Part shown: in pieces, positions 48,350 through 57,413 of the stretch
How the letters are laid out: each line of letters starts with the position of its first letter
How positions within the stretch are numbered: position 1 is the first letter of the stretch
Assembly: GCF_018408855.1 (NCBI RefSeq)
Contig: NZ_AP024322.1
Span: forward strand, 558,001-622,000
DNA from: Caballeronia sp. NK8
Lineage (GTDB): Bacteria > Pseudomonadota > Gammaproteobacteria > Burkholderiales > Burkholderiaceae
DNA length: 64,000 nt
Direction of reading: 5' to 3'
Translations under genes and position numbers: made by a program
Notes under the pieces: generated by a model
What the model was told of the DNA's origin: nothing
The model's input: only the letters and a program-made list of their open reading frames with translations
Databases searched by the model: none

Positions 48350-49564
48350 ATGCCCGCACCCTCGCCGTCACATCCCGATTTCCGCTCGCGCGCGTTCCTG
48401 CGCGATCACGCGCTGCGCACGATGACCTTCTATCACCCGCACTGCATGGACCCGGCGGGCGGCTTCTACCACTTCTACAAGAACGACGGCACGATCTACG
48501 ACCGTACTTCGCGTCATCTCGTATCGAGCACGCGCTTCGTCTTCAACTACGCGATGGCGTACAAGCACTTCGGGCTCGATGAATATCGCGGCGGCGTGGC
48601 GCATGGCATCGACTATCTGCGCGAATTTCATCGCAATCCGCAGACCGGCGGCTATGCGTGGACGTTGAATGGCCGCGACGTCACCGATGCGACCAACCAT
48701 TGCTATGGCCTCGCGTTCGTCGTGCTCGCGTATGCGAAGGCGGTCGAAGCCGGATTCGACGAAGCCCGCGCGTATCTCGACGAAACCTGGAACCTGATGG
48801 AAACGCGCTTCTGGGATGCGCCGCACGGACTCTACAAGGACGAAGCGAGCGCGGACTGGCAGGTGTCCGGCTATCGCGGGCAAAACGCGAACATGCATAC
48901 CTGCGAGGCGCTGCTCGCCGCGTTCGAAGCGACCGGCGAAGCGCGCTATCTCGATCGCGCGGCCTTGCTCGCGGACAACATGGTGAACCGTCAGGCCGGG
49001 CTCGCGGGCGGCCTCGTGTGGGAACACTACAAGCCGGACTGGTCGATCGACTGGGACTACAACAAGGGCGACCGCAGCAACATCTTCCGGCCGTGGGGCT
49101 TTCAGCCGGGACACCAGACGGAATGGGCGAAGCTGCTGCTGATTCTCGACCGTCATCGTCCCGAGGCGTGGCATGCGAAGCGTGCGCGCGAGCTGTTCGA
49201 CCGCGCGCTGGAACTGTCGTGGGATCACGAGCACGGCGGCATGGTCTACGGCTTCGATCCCGACGGCAAGTTCTACGACGAAGACAAATATTTCTGGGTT
49301 CAGGCCGAATCGCTCGCGGCGGCGGCGCTGCTCGCGGACCACGCGCAACGCGATGGCGACGCCGCGCTCGCCGTGCGTTACTGGAACGATTACGATCGCC
49401 TGTGGGCCTATAGCTGGGAGCATTTCGTCGATCACAAGTGGGGCGCGTGGTATCGCATCCTCACGCGCGACAACCGCCAGTACAGCGACGAAAAGAGCCC
49501 GGCCGGCAAGGTCGACTATCACACGATGGGCGCATGCTACGAAGTCCTGAATGTCGTGCGCTGA
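48350..49564 (+). CDS. AGE-family sugar epimerase/isomerase (YihS/mannose isomerase type)
   Basis: A 404-residue (alpha/alpha)6-barrel enzyme related to N-acylglucosamine 2-epimerase and to YihS aldose-ketose isomerases. Conserved elements are STRFVFNYAMAYKHF (Arg), GQNANMHTCEALLAAFEAT (His), PGHQTEWAKLLLIL (His) and KYFWVQAESLAAAALL, with a late DYHTMGACYEVL. These match the catalytic Arg and His set of the isomerase branch. No signal peptide. It follows the FGGY kinase by 108 bases, suggesting an aldose-to-ketose step feeding the kinase. Likely substrates are mannose, lyxose or glucose; not proven. Confidence 0.85.
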   Translation: MPAPSPSHPDFRSRAFLRDHALRTMTFYHPHCMDPAGGFYHFYKNDGTIYDRTSRHLVSSTRFVFNYAMAYKHFGLDEYRGGVAHGIDYLREFHRNPQTGGYAWTLNGRDVTDATNHCYGLAFVVLAYAKAVEAGFDEARAYLDETWNLMETRFWDAPHGLYKDEASADWQVSGYRGQNANMHTCEALLAAFEATGEARYLDRAALLADNMVNRQAGLAGGLVWEHYKPDWSIDWDYNKGDRSNIFRPWGFQPGHQTEWAKLLLILDRHRPEAWHAKRARELFDRALELSWDHEHGGMVYGFDPDGKFYDEDKYFWVQAESLAAAALLADHAQRDGDAALAVRYWNDYDRLWAYSWEHFVDHKWGAWYRILTRDNRQYSDEKSPAGKVDYHTMGACYEVLNVVR

Positions 49565-49591
49565 CACTTTCACAACCTTGGGAGCTAATTG

Positions 49592-50698
49592 ATGAAGACG
49601 AAAGCAGCAATCGCATGGGAAGCCGGCAAGCCGTTGACGATCGAGGAAGTCGATCTCGAAGGCCCGCGCGCGGGTGAAGTGCTGATCGAAGTGAAGGCGA
49701 CGGGCATCTGCCACACCGACTACTACACGTTGTCGGGCGCGGACCCGGAGGGCATCTTCCCGGCGATTCTCGGACACGAAGGCGCGGGCGTGATCGTGGA
49801 TGTCGGGCCGGGCGTCGGCACGCTGAAGAAGGGCGATCACGTCATTCCGCTTTACACGCCGGAGTGTCGCCAGTGCAAGTTCTGTCTGTCGCGCAAGACG
49901 AATCTCTGTCAGGCGATCCGCTCGACGCAAGGCAAAGGCCTGATGCCCGACGCCACCTCGCGCTTTTCGCTCGATGGCAAGCCGCTCTTTCACTACATGG
50001 GCACGTCGACGTTTTCGAATTACATCGTCGTGCCGGAGATCGCGGTCGCGAAAGTGCGTGAAGACGCGCCGTTCGACAAGATCTGCTACATCGGCTGCGG
50101 CGTGACGACGGGCGTGGGCGCCGTCGTGTATTCGGCGAAGGTCGAAGCGGGCGCGAATGTCGTCGTGTTCGGGCTCGGCGGCATCGGCCTGAACGTGATT
50201 CAGGGCGCGAAGATGGTCGGCGCGGACAAGATCATCGGCGTCGATATCAATCCAGGTCGCGTCGAGCTTGCGAAGAAGTTCGGCATGACGCACTTCATCA
50301 ACCCGAAGGAAGTCGAGAACGTCGTCGACCATATCGTGCAGTTGACCGATGGCGGCGCGGACTATTCGTTCGAATGCGTCGGCAACACGAAGCTGATGCG
50401 TCAGGCGCTCGAATGCACGCACAAGGGCTGGGGGCAGTCGTTCATCATCGGCGTGGCGGCGGCGGGTGAGGAGATCAGCACGCGTCCGTTCCAGCTCGTG
50501 ACGGGCCGCGAGTGGAAAGGCTCGGCGTTCGGCGGCGCGCGCGGACGCACCGATGTGCCGAAGATCGTCGACTGGTACATGGAAGGCAAGATCAATATCG
50601 ACGATCTGATCACGCATCATCTCAAGCTGGAGCAGATCAACGATGGCTTCGACCTGATGAAGAAAGGCGAATCGATCCGTTCCGTCGTCATCTATTGA
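49592..50698 (+). CDS. frmA: S-(hydroxymethyl)glutathione dehydrogenase / class III alcohol dehydrogenase
   Basis: Oxidises the spontaneous formaldehyde-glutathione adduct with NAD+ to S-formylglutathione. The 368 residues are standard. Zinc sites: catalytic C in [16 protein letters not shown] in [14 protein letters not shown], and the structural four-Cys cluster [15 protein letters not shown]. The Rossmann motif is [17 protein letters not shown], and the C-terminal [16 protein letters not shown] is typical. The ATG at 49592 follows GGGAG. It is followed 14 bases later by fghA, its pathway partner. Confidence 0.97.
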   Translation: MKTKAAIAWEAGKPLTIEEVDLEGPRAGEVLIEVKATGICHTDYYTLSGADPEGIFPAILGHEGAGVIVDVGPGVGTLKKGDHVIPLYTPECRQCKFCLSRKTNLCQAIRSTQGKGLMPDATSRFSLDGKPLFHYMGTSTFSNYIVVPEIAVAKVREDAPFDKICYIGCGVTTGVGAVVYSAKVEAGANVVVFGLGGIGLNVIQGAKMVGADKIIGVDINPGRVELAKKFGMTHFINPKEVENVVDHIVQLTDGGADYSFECVGNTKLMRQALECTHKGWGQSFIIGVAAAGEEISTRPFQLVTGREWKGSAFGGARGRTDVPKIVDWYMEGKINIDDLITHHLKLEQINDGFDLMKKGESIRSVVIY

Positions 50699-50712
50699 GC
50701 CAGGAGAAGTCG

Positions 50713-51561
50713 ATGCTGGAACTCGTGGAAGAACATCGTTGCTTCGACGGCGTGCAGCGCATCTATCGTCACGATTCGCAGACGATCGGTTTGCCGATGC
50801 GCTTTTCCGTTTTCTTGCCGAAGGAGGCCGCGTCGCAAAAGGTGCCGGCGCTGTTTTATCTCGCCGGCCTTACCTGCACCGAGGAGACGTTTCCGATCAA
50901 GGCGGGCGCGCAGCGTTACGCGGCCGAGCACGGCATTGCGCTGATCGCGCCGGACACATCCCCGCGCGGGGCGGATATTCCGGGTGAGAAAGACGCGTGG
51001 GATTTCGGCGTCGGCGCGGGCTTTTATGTCGATGCGACGCGTGAGCCGTGGGCGCGGCGTTATCGCATGGATTCGTATGTGACGCGGGAATTGCGTGAGA
51101 CGGTGCTGGCGGAGTTGCCGGTGCGCGAGGATCGTATCGGCATCTTCGGGCATTCAATGGGCGGGCATGGGGCGCTCGTGCTCGCGTTGCGCAATCCGGA
51201 TCTGTACGCTTCAGTGTCGGCGTTCGCGCCGATTGCGGCGCCGTCGCAGTGTCCGTGGGGCGTGAAGGCGTTTTCGGGCTATCTCGGCGATGATCGCGAG
51301 GCGTGGAAGCAATACGATGCGAGCGAGCTCATCAAGGGGGATGCTGCCTCGCGCTTCGAAGGCGGGATTCTGATCGATCAGGGGCTGGCGGATCAGTTTC
51401 TTGCCGAGCAGTTGCATCCGGAGGTTTTCGAGCGCAACGCACGGGAAGCGGGGCATGATGTGATCGTGCGTCGGCACGAAGGTTATGACCACGGGTATTT
51501 CTTCATCGCGACTTTTGTGGGTGAGCATGTCGCGCATCATGCGAAGGTGCTGTGTCGGTGA
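50713..51561 (+). CDS. fghA: S-formylglutathione hydrolase
   Basis: Esterase D-type alpha/beta hydrolase that releases formate and glutathione from S-formylglutathione. The 282 residues include PALFYLAGLTCTEETFPIKA, the nucleophile elbow GHSMGGHGALVLAL, Asp in ILIDQGLADQFL and the catalytic His in HEGYDHGYFFIATF. AGGAGA lies five bases before the ATG. Together with frmA it forms a formaldehyde detoxification operon. A hairpin separates it from the convergent znuB. Confidence 0.97.
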   Translation: MLELVEEHRCFDGVQRIYRHDSQTIGLPMRFSVFLPKEAASQKVPALFYLAGLTCTEETFPIKAGAQRYAAEHGIALIAPDTSPRGADIPGEKDAWDFGVGAGFYVDATREPWARRYRMDSYVTRELRETVLAELPVREDRIGIFGHSMGGHGALVLALRNPDLYASVSAFAPIAAPSQCPWGVKAFSGYLGDDREAWKQYDASELIKGDAASRFEGGILIDQGLADQFLAEQLHPEVFERNAREAGHDVIVRRHEGYDHGYFFIATFVGEHVAHHAKVLCR

Positions 51562-51568
51562 AGGATCT

Positions 51569-51601
51569 GGTTGGCTTGGTCCGTAGCAGCCCAAGCCAAC
51601 C
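51569..51601. terminator. Hairpin between convergent fghA and znuB
   Basis: Perfect 11-base arms GGTTGGCTTGG and CCAAGCCAACC with an 11-base loop. It has no T run on either side, but its position at the meeting point of two operons suggests a two-way stop. Confidence 0.5.
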
Positions 51602-51604
51602 GCA

Positions 51605-52393
51605 TCAATGCCCGCGTCGCCCAAGCAAACTCGCGCCATACACCAGCGCGGCCAACATCGTGATCCAGAAGCTCGTCGGCCAGTCCGTGTAATACGCGAG
51701 CGCGAGCCCGATCCACGCCTGCCCGAGCGCGAACAGCGCCGCGAGGATCAACCCTGACGACAGCCGCGTCGTCACATTCTGCGCCGCGGCCGCAGGACCG
51801 ACCATCAACGCGAAGACGAGCAGCACCCCAACGATCTGCGTGCAAGCCGCAACCGCCAGCGCGGTAATGGCGAGAAACAGCACGGAAACGAGCCGCAACG
51901 ACACGCCCTTGGCCTCCGCAAGCTCCGGCTGCAACGACGCGAACAGCAAAGGCCGCATGATGAAGCCGAGCGCGCCGAGGCTCACGACGGCGAGGCCCGC
52001 CAGCACCACGAGCGTCTCATGACTCACGCCGAGCACGTTACCGAAGAGCAGCGCCGTAGCCTGCGTCGCATACGCGGTGAAGAAGTGCAGAAACAGCAGC
52101 CCGAACCCGAGCGATAGCGAAAGAATCACGCCGATCGCCACATCGCGGCCCGAGAGCCGCTCGCCGAGCGCGCCCATGCCGACGCCCGCCGCGAGCGTGA
52201 AGCCGACCATCCCCCAGAGCGGCGACACGCCGAGCAGCACCGCGCCCGTCGCGCCGGTGAAGCCGACGTGCGACAGCGCATGACCCGCGAAGGTCTGCCC
52301 GCGCAGCACCAGAAAATACCCGACGATTCCCGCCAGCACCGCGACGATCCCCGACGCCGCGAATGCATTCACCATGAAGTCGTATTCGAACAT
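51605..52393 (-). CDS. znuB: Zinc ABC transporter permease
   Basis: Inner-membrane permease of the ABC-3 metal family, 262 residues with seven or eight hydrophobic segments. Typical stretches are FLVLRGQTFAGHALSHVGFT, GVSPLWGMVGFTLAAGVGMG and VLFLAITALAVAACTQIVGV. It is the last gene of zur-znuA-znuC-znuB, with eight bases separating it from znuC. Zinc import is inferred from the operon; manganese transport by the same family cannot be excluded from the permease alone. Confidence 0.93.
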   Translation of the reverse strand: MFEYDFMVNAFAASGIVAVLAGIVGYFLVLRGQTFAGHALSHVGFTGATGAVLLGVSPLWGMVGFTLAAGVGMGALGERLSGRDVAIGVILSLSLGFGLLFLHFFTAYATQATALLFGNVLGVSHETLVVLAGLAVVSLGALGFIMRPLLFASLQPELAEAKGVSLRLVSVLFLAITALAVAACTQIVGVLLVFALMVGPAAAAQNVTTRLSSGLILAALFALGQAWIGLALAYYTDWPTSFWITMLAALVYGASLLGRRGH

Positions 52394-52401
52394 TGTGCTT
52401 T

Positions 52402-53289
52402 CTATTTGATGTGGCTGTGACCGTGACCGTGCTCATGCGCGTGATCATGCTCATGCTCGTGTTCATGCTCTTCGCCTTCCTCGTGCGCGTGATCGAGCTT
52501 GTCGATTTCGACATCGCCCGACATCACGAAGATGCGGCCGTTCACGCGCATCACGTCGATGGGCGATCCATACAGACGCGACAGCACGGGTTTGGAGATG
52601 ACTTCATCGACGGTGCCGAGCGCCGCGCGCCCGCTGCCGAGATACAGCACGCGATCGAGCGAATTCAAAAGCGGATTGAGTTCGTGCGCCGAGAACAGCA
52701 CGGTGATGTTCAACTCGCGCTGCACGCGTCGAACGAGTTCGACGACACCCGTCTGATGGCGCGGATCGAGGCTGATGAGCGGCTCGTCGAGCAGCAGCAG
52801 ACGCGGATTGCCGAGCAGACACTGCGCGAGCAACAGGCGCTGACGCTCGCCGCCCGACAGTTCCGACAACGGTCGCGAAGCCAGTTGATGCGCGCCGACG
52901 AGATCGAGCACGCGTTCGACATCCGCGCGAATCTGCGCATTGCGATGTGGCAGACCCCAGCGATGCCCGTCCGCCGCCATCGCGACGAAATCGCGTCCCA
53001 GCACGCGCCGGTTGGCGAGTCCCGTGCGAATCTGCGGCATATAGCCGATCGACGCATTGCCGCGCTCGACCGCTTCGCCGTTCACGCGGATCGTCCCGCT
53101 CTTGACCGGCACGAGCCCGAGCAGCGCGCGCATCAGCGTGGTCTTGCCCGCGCCGTTCGGCCCGAGCACGCCGATGAACTCGCCGTTGCGTACCGTGAAG
53201 CTCGTGTCGTTGAGAATCTCGCGCCCGCCGAGCGCGAGCGTCACGCGATCGACTTCCAGCGCGGCCTGCGTGGGTGCGGCGGCGTTCAT
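52402..53289 (-). CDS. znuC: Zinc ABC transporter ATPase with His-rich C-terminal tail
   Basis: Cytoplasmic ATPase, 295 residues. Walker A is GPNGAGKTTLMRALL, the Q-loop region ASIGYMPQIRTG, the signature LSGGERQRLLLAQCL, Walker B LLLLDEPLISLDP and the switch His in VLFSAHELNPLL. The final 30 residues are acidic and His-rich with about 12 histidines (HEHEHEHDHAHEHGHGHSH), a probable zinc-binding tail that standard ZnuC lacks. The start at 53289 overlaps the znuA stop (ATGA) and has AAGGATGG upstream; an ATG three codons earlier is possible. Confidence 0.93.
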   Translation of the reverse strand: MNAAAPTQAALEVDRVTLALGGREILNDTSFTVRNGEFIGVLGPNGAGKTTLMRALLGLVPVKSGTIRVNGEAVERGNASIGYMPQIRTGLANRRVLGRDFVAMAADGHRWGLPHRNAQIRADVERVLDLVGAHQLASRPLSELSGGERQRLLLAQCLLGNPRLLLLDEPLISLDPRHQTGVVELVRRVQRELNITVLFSAHELNPLLNSLDRVLYLGSGRAALGTVDEVISKPVLSRLYGSPIDVMRVNGRIFVMSGDVEIDKLDHAHEEGEEHEHEHEHDHAHEHGHGHSHIK

Positions 53290-54167
53290 CGTTGCCATCC
53301 TTGCAGTGCGCCCGCGAGCGCGTCGAGTTGCGACTGCATCCATTGCTGATACGTCTTCTTCGCGGGCAAGGTCTCCGTCACGCTGATGCTCGGCACATGC
53401 GCGTCCTTCGCGACGTTGAGCAGACGCTTCGTCAGCGCGCCGGTCGCCTGACTGTTGTAGATGAGAACGTGCACGCGGCGCTCGCGCAGATCCTTTTCGA
53501 ACGCGGCGATATCGGCAGGGCTCGGCTCGGTCTCGTTCATCGACGCCAGCTGGAAGCGCTGGTTGCGCATCTCGAAGCCGATCGCATCGGCCATATAGCC
53601 GAATACCGGCTCGGTTGCCGTCACGGGCACGCCCTTGTAGCGTGCCTTCATCTGCGCGACGCTGGCGTCGATGGGTTTCATCGAATCGAGGAAAGTCGCG
53701 AGGCGCGCGTCGTAGTCGCTCTTGTGCGACGGGTCCGCGCTCGCGAGATACGCACTCACCGCTTTGGCGACGGCGGGCATCGTCGCCGGGTCGTACCAGA
53801 GATGCGGATTGTCGCCGGACTTCTTGTCGACGAGCTTCGCCGCGACGATCACCGTGCGCTTGTCATTGCTCTTCGATGCCGAGAGCAGCTTGTCCATCCA
53901 CGGATCGTAGTCCGCGCCGTTATAGACGACGAGCGCCGCATGCTGCAACGCGCGCGCGGTTTTCGGGCTCGCTTCGAAGAGATGCGGGTCTTCATCCGGA
54001 TTGCTGAGGATGCTCGTCACCTGCACGCGATCGCCGCCGAGCTGGCGGATGACGTCGCCGTAGAAGTTCTCCGCCGCGACGACCGGCACGCGCGCGGTCT
54101 GCGCCGTTGCCGCGTTGCAAAAGCCGAGCGTGAGGGCGAGGCAGGTCAGGACGTGCGCGAATTTCAT
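53286..54167 (-). CDS. znuA: Periplasmic zinc/metal-binding protein of the ZnuA family
   Basis: Cluster A-I substrate-binding protein, 293 residues with a 22-residue signal peptide ending ATAQ. Likely metal ligands are H62 (DPHLFE), H122 (NPHLWYD), E186 (TATEPVFGYM, where classic ZnuA has His) and E265 (VTETLPAKKTY, where Asp is usual). It lacks the His/Asp-rich loop of many ZnuA proteins. The operon and the Zur site point to zinc, but the His-His-Glu-acidic set also resembles manganese-binding PsaA. Translation is coupled to znuC by an ATGA overlap. Confidence 0.88.
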   Translation of the reverse strand: MKFAHVLTCLALTLGFCNAATAQTARVPVVAAENFYGDVIRQLGGDRVQVTSILSNPDEDPHLFEASPKTARALQHAALVVYNGADYDPWMDKLLSASKSNDKRTVIVAAKLVDKKSGDNPHLWYDPATMPAVAKAVSAYLASADPSHKSDYDARLATFLDSMKPIDASVAQMKARYKGVPVTATEPVFGYMADAIGFEMRNQRFQLASMNETEPSPADIAAFEKDLRERRVHVLIYNSQATGALTKRLLNVAKDAHVPSISVTETLPAKKTYQQWMQSQLDALAGALQGWQR

Positions 54168-54206
54168 CGGGTTCCTCGGGTTGTAGTGTTCTCGATGCGA
54201 AGCGCT

Positions 54207-54665
54207 TCAGGCGCCGCGATGCTTTTTCTGACAGTCGGCGCACAGGCCGCTCAGTTCGACGACCTGGTGATGCACCTGAAAGCCATGCGCGGGCGGACTT
54301 GCCGAGAGCGACGACGCGAGTTCGCGGCCCTGGATTTCGAGCGTGGCGCCGCATTCATCGCAGATGAGGAACTGGCTTTCGTGCGGCGTGCCCGCGTCGC
54401 AGCACGCGACGAACGCGTTCTTCGATTCGATGCGATGCACGAAGCCGTTCTCGACGAGAAAATCCAGCGCGCGATACACCGTGGTCGGCGGCACGCGCGC
54501 GCCGCGCTTGGGCTCCATGACGTCGATGAGGTCGTAGGCGCCGATCGGCTTGTGCGCCTTCAGCACGAGTTCGTAGACCTGGCGGCGCAGCGGCGTGAGT
54601 GCGACGCCGCGTTCGATGGCGAGGGCTTCGGCGCGCGCCAGAATGGATTCGAGGGATGCGGTCAT
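54207..54665 (-). CDS. zur: Fur-family zinc uptake regulator
   Basis: A 152-residue zinc-sensing repressor. The N-terminal winged helix contains VALTPLRRQVYELVLKAHKP and VPPTTVYRALDFLVENGFVH. The C-terminal part has the HESQFLICDECGAT and LSGLCADCQKKH motifs with two CxxC pairs for structural zinc. The CxxC pattern and the operon favour Zur over Fur. The ATG at 54665 is used since the longer frame overlaps the operator. It begins zur-znuA-znuC-znuB and probably represses its own operon through 54727-54741. Confidence 0.92.
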   Translation of the reverse strand: MTASLESILARAEALAIERGVALTPLRRQVYELVLKAHKPIGAYDLIDVMEPKRGARVPPTTVYRALDFLVENGFVHRIESKNAFVACCDAGTPHESQFLICDECGATLEIQGRELASSLSASPPAHGFQVHHQVVELSGLCADCQKKHRGA

Positions 54666-54985
54666 GACGTGGTCCTGCAAGGGTTGAAGCACGAGCGGGC
54701 AGGCCGCTCGTCGGACGATTCCGAGATGATATAACGTATCACGATCGTGTGCATGTTCGAGCATGCTTCTTTTTGCCGTGCGCGGTACGTACCTTGCTGC
54801 CTCGCCCCTGCCAGACGGGTTTTCCCCAACACCCCAAGCCGTTTGCGCGCCGCAACATCGAAACCCGTGCCGATGCCTTGACACGATCACGCGCAACGCC
54901 GATCATTCGATCAAACAGAGAGCAATTGTTCATTCGCAGAGCGTTCGCTCGGGCGAGTAGCGATTCAAAGCTATCGGAGACATCG
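54666..54985. other. Divergent region zur/polyol dehydrogenase
   Basis: 320 bases without a credible gene. It holds the Zur-like palindrome (54727-54741). Nothing else was recognised in the half nearer the dehydrogenase, apart from a CGGAGAC ribosome site before its GTG start. Confidence 0.55.
54727..54741 (-). promoter_or_regulatory. Zur-like operator
   Basis: Perfect palindrome TGATA-TAACG-TATCA, 62 to 76 bases upstream of the zur ATG. It resembles the AT-rich GTTATA/TATAAC-type sites bound by Zur in proteobacteria and lies where it would control the zur-znu operon. Confidence 0.6.
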
Positions 54986-55759
54986 GTGAGATTGAGAGAC
55001 AAGGTCGCGATCATCACGGGCGCTGCGAGCGGCATCGGCGAAGCGGTTGCGCGGCGCTATCTGGAGGAAGGCGCCCAGATCGTCGCCGTCGACGTGAAAG
55101 ACGAGCACGACATGGCGCAGCGTTTCGCGGACGTCGCCGCGCGCGTGCTCGCGCTCAAGGCGGACGTCACGCGACGCGAAGATATCGAGCGCATCGTTGC
55201 GCGTACCGTCGAGCAGTTCGGCGGCGTCGACATTCTCTTCAACAACGCGGCGCTCTTCGACATGCGCCCGATCCTCGACGAATCCTGGGACGTCTACGAC
55301 CGCCTCTACGCGGTCAATGTGAAAGGCATGTTCTTCCTGATGCAGGCGGTCGCGAAGCGCATGGTCGAGCAGGGGCGCGGCGGCAAGATCATCAATATGT
55401 CGTCGCAGGCCGGACGGCGCGGCGAGGCGCTCGTGTCGCATTACTGCGCGACCAAGGCGGCGGTCATCAGCTATACGCAATCGGCGGCGCTCGCGCTCGC
55501 GAAGGAGCGCATCAACGTGAACGGCATCGCGCCGGGCGTCGTCGATACCCCGATGTGGAAGGAAGTAGACGCGCTTTTCGCGCGCTACGAGAACCGGCCG
55601 CTCGGCGAGAAGAAGCGGCTCGTCGGCGAGGAAGTGCCGCTCGGGCGCATGGGGCTGCCCGCCGATCTGACTGGCGCGGCGCTCTTTCTGGCGTCATCGG
55701 ACTCGGATTACATCACCGCGCAGACGATCAACGTCGATGGCGGCAACTGGATGAGCTGA
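54986..55759 (+). CDS. SDR-family polyol dehydrogenase (sorbitol/iditol dehydrogenase type)
   Basis: A 257-residue NAD-dependent short-chain dehydrogenase, SmoS-like. Seen: the cofactor loop TGAASGIGEAVARRY, the NNAALFDM motif, Ser in INMSSQAGRRGEA and the YxxxK pair in SHYCATKAAVISYT, and a C-terminal INVDGGNWMS. The start is the GTG at 54986 after CGGAGAC; a longer in-frame start is rejected because its translation is not protein-like. It precedes a polyol ABC operon, so it probably oxidises the imported hexitol (sorbitol to fructose or galactitol to tagatose). Confidence 0.88.
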   Translation: MRLRDKVAIITGAASGIGEAVARRYLEEGAQIVAVDVKDEHDMAQRFADVAARVLALKADVTRREDIERIVARTVEQFGGVDILFNNAALFDMRPILDESWDVYDRLYAVNVKGMFFLMQAVAKRMVEQGRGGKIINMSSQAGRRGEALVSHYCATKAAVISYTQSAALALAKERINVNGIAPGVVDTPMWKEVDALFARYENRPLGEKKRLVGEEVPLGRMGLPADLTGAALFLASSDSDYITAQTINVDGGNWMS

Positions 55760-55986
55760 TGCGGCCGCACTCGCGCGCGGCTTATGGCTTGCAGCGCGGG
55801 AAGCACCGTCTATAGTGAAACGGCGTCAGGACGAAGGCGCCATGGTGACGAAGGAAGGATAAACCCGGCAACCACGCGATCCACGATCGCGCACCCTCAA
55901 AAGCAGGCAGCGGCATACACGGCACGTGCGGTCATGCATCGAGACCATCCGCTGTGCCCGTGCCAACAAAAAGGAGACGAACTTCC

Positions 55987-57345
55987 ATGAAACGCACTCA
56001 ACGCATCGTTCGAGCACAACCGCGCGCGCGCCGCGCCGTATCGGTTCTGTCGGCCGCGCTGGCCGCCGCCGCGCTCGTGCCGTTGTCGGGGCATGCCGCG
56101 ACGACCATCACGATCGCCACGCTGAACAACCCCGACATGATCGAGCTGAAGAAGCTCGCGCCGGCGTTCGAGAAGGCCAATCCCGACATCCAGCTGAAGT
56201 GGGTGATCCTCGAAGAAAACGTGCTGCGTCAGCGCGCGACGACCGACATCACCACCAACAGCGGCCAGTTCGACGTGATCACCATCGGCACGTATGAGGC
56301 ACCGCAATGGGGCAAGCGCGGCTGGCTCTCGCCGATGACCGGCCTGCCCGCCAACTACGATCTCGACGACGTGGTGAAGACCGCGCGCGACGGCCTCTCG
56401 TCCGGCGGCGTGCTTTATGCGCTGCCGTTCTACGTCGAAAGCTCGATGACGTACTACCGCAAGGATCTGTTCCAGGCGGCGGGCCTCAAGATGCCCGACC
56501 AGCCAACCTACGACCAGATCAAGCAGTTCGCCGACAAGCTCACCGACAAGTCCAAAGGCCAGTACGGCATCTGCTTGCGCGGCAAGGCGGGTTGGGGCGA
56601 GAACATGGCGTTCGTGTCGACGGTCGTGAACACCTTCGGCGGCGAATGGTTCAACGAGAAGTGGCAGGCGCAGCTCGACACGCCCGAATGGAAGAAGGCG
56701 GTCGGCTTCTACGCGGATCTGCTGAAGAGCGACGGGCCGCCGGGAGCGAGCTCGAACGGCTTCAACGAGAACCTCACGCTGATGTCCTCCGGCAAGTGCG
56801 CGATGTGGATCGACGCGACCGTCGCCGCGGGCATGCTCTACAACAAGTCGCAGTCGCAGGTGTCGGACAAGATCGGCTTCGCGGCCGCGCCAATCGCTGT
56901 CACGCCGAAGGGCTCGCACTGGCTGTGGTCGTGGTCGCTCGCGATTCCGAAGACCTCGAAGCAGCAGGACGCCGCGAAGAAGTTCGCCGCGTGGGCCACC
57001 TCGAAGGAATACATCGAGATGGTCGGCAAGGACGAAGGCTGGGCGTCGGTGCCGCCGGGCACGCGCAAGTCGACCTACGCGCGCCCCGAGTACAAGCAGG
57101 CCGCGCCGTTCGGCGACTTCGTGCTCAAGGCGATCGAGACCGCGGACCCGAACGATGCGACGCTCAAGAAGGTGCCGTATAGCGGCATCCAGTTCGTCGG
57201 CATTCCGGAGTTCCAGTCGTTCGGCACGGTGGTCGGCCAGTCGATCGCGGGTGTCGTCGCGGGTCAGACGGGCGTCGATCAGGCGCTGAAGGCGGCGAAC
57301 GCAGCCGCGGATCGCGCCGTGAAGCAAGCTGGCTATCAGAAGTAA
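55987..57345 (+). CDS. Polyol ABC transporter substrate-binding protein (SmoE-like)
   Basis: Periplasmic sugar-alcohol binding protein of the family 1 extracellular solute-binding type, 452 residues. The signal peptide spans about residues 1-38 and ends SGHA. It shows TITIATLNNPDMIELKKLAP, SGQFDVITIGTYEAPQWGKR and GYQK at the end, which match mannitol/sorbitol-binding proteins. AAGGAG lies 10 bases before the ATG. It begins the transporter genes, 68 bases before the first permease, and follows the SDR gene by 227 bases. Confidence 0.92.
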   Translation: MKRTQRIVRAQPRARRAVSVLSAALAAAALVPLSGHAATTITIATLNNPDMIELKKLAPAFEKANPDIQLKWVILEENVLRQRATTDITTNSGQFDVITIGTYEAPQWGKRGWLSPMTGLPANYDLDDVVKTARDGLSSGGVLYALPFYVESSMTYYRKDLFQAAGLKMPDQPTYDQIKQFADKLTDKSKGQYGICLRGKAGWGENMAFVSTVVNTFGGEWFNEKWQAQLDTPEWKKAVGFYADLLKSDGPPGASSNGFNENLTLMSSGKCAMWIDATVAAGMLYNKSQSQVSDKIGFAAAPIAVTPKGSHWLWSWSLAIPKTSKQQDAAKKFAAWATSKEYIEMVGKDEGWASVPPGTRKSTYARPEYKQAAPFGDFVLKAIETADPNDATLKKVPYSGIQFVGIPEFQSFGTVVGQSIAGVVAGQTGVDQALKAANAAADRAVKQAGYQK

Positions 57346-57413
57346 ATCCGCGCGGTACACGGGCCGTTTCATCATGAAACGGCCCGCAGGCATCATCATC
57401 GAGAGGTGAAACG

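Noticed and set aside
54749..54985. Longer N-terminus for the SDR dehydrogenase
   Set aside because: The 79 extra residues are Arg/Cys/Pro-rich, whereas SDR proteins start a few residues before the cofactor loop, as at the GTG 54986.
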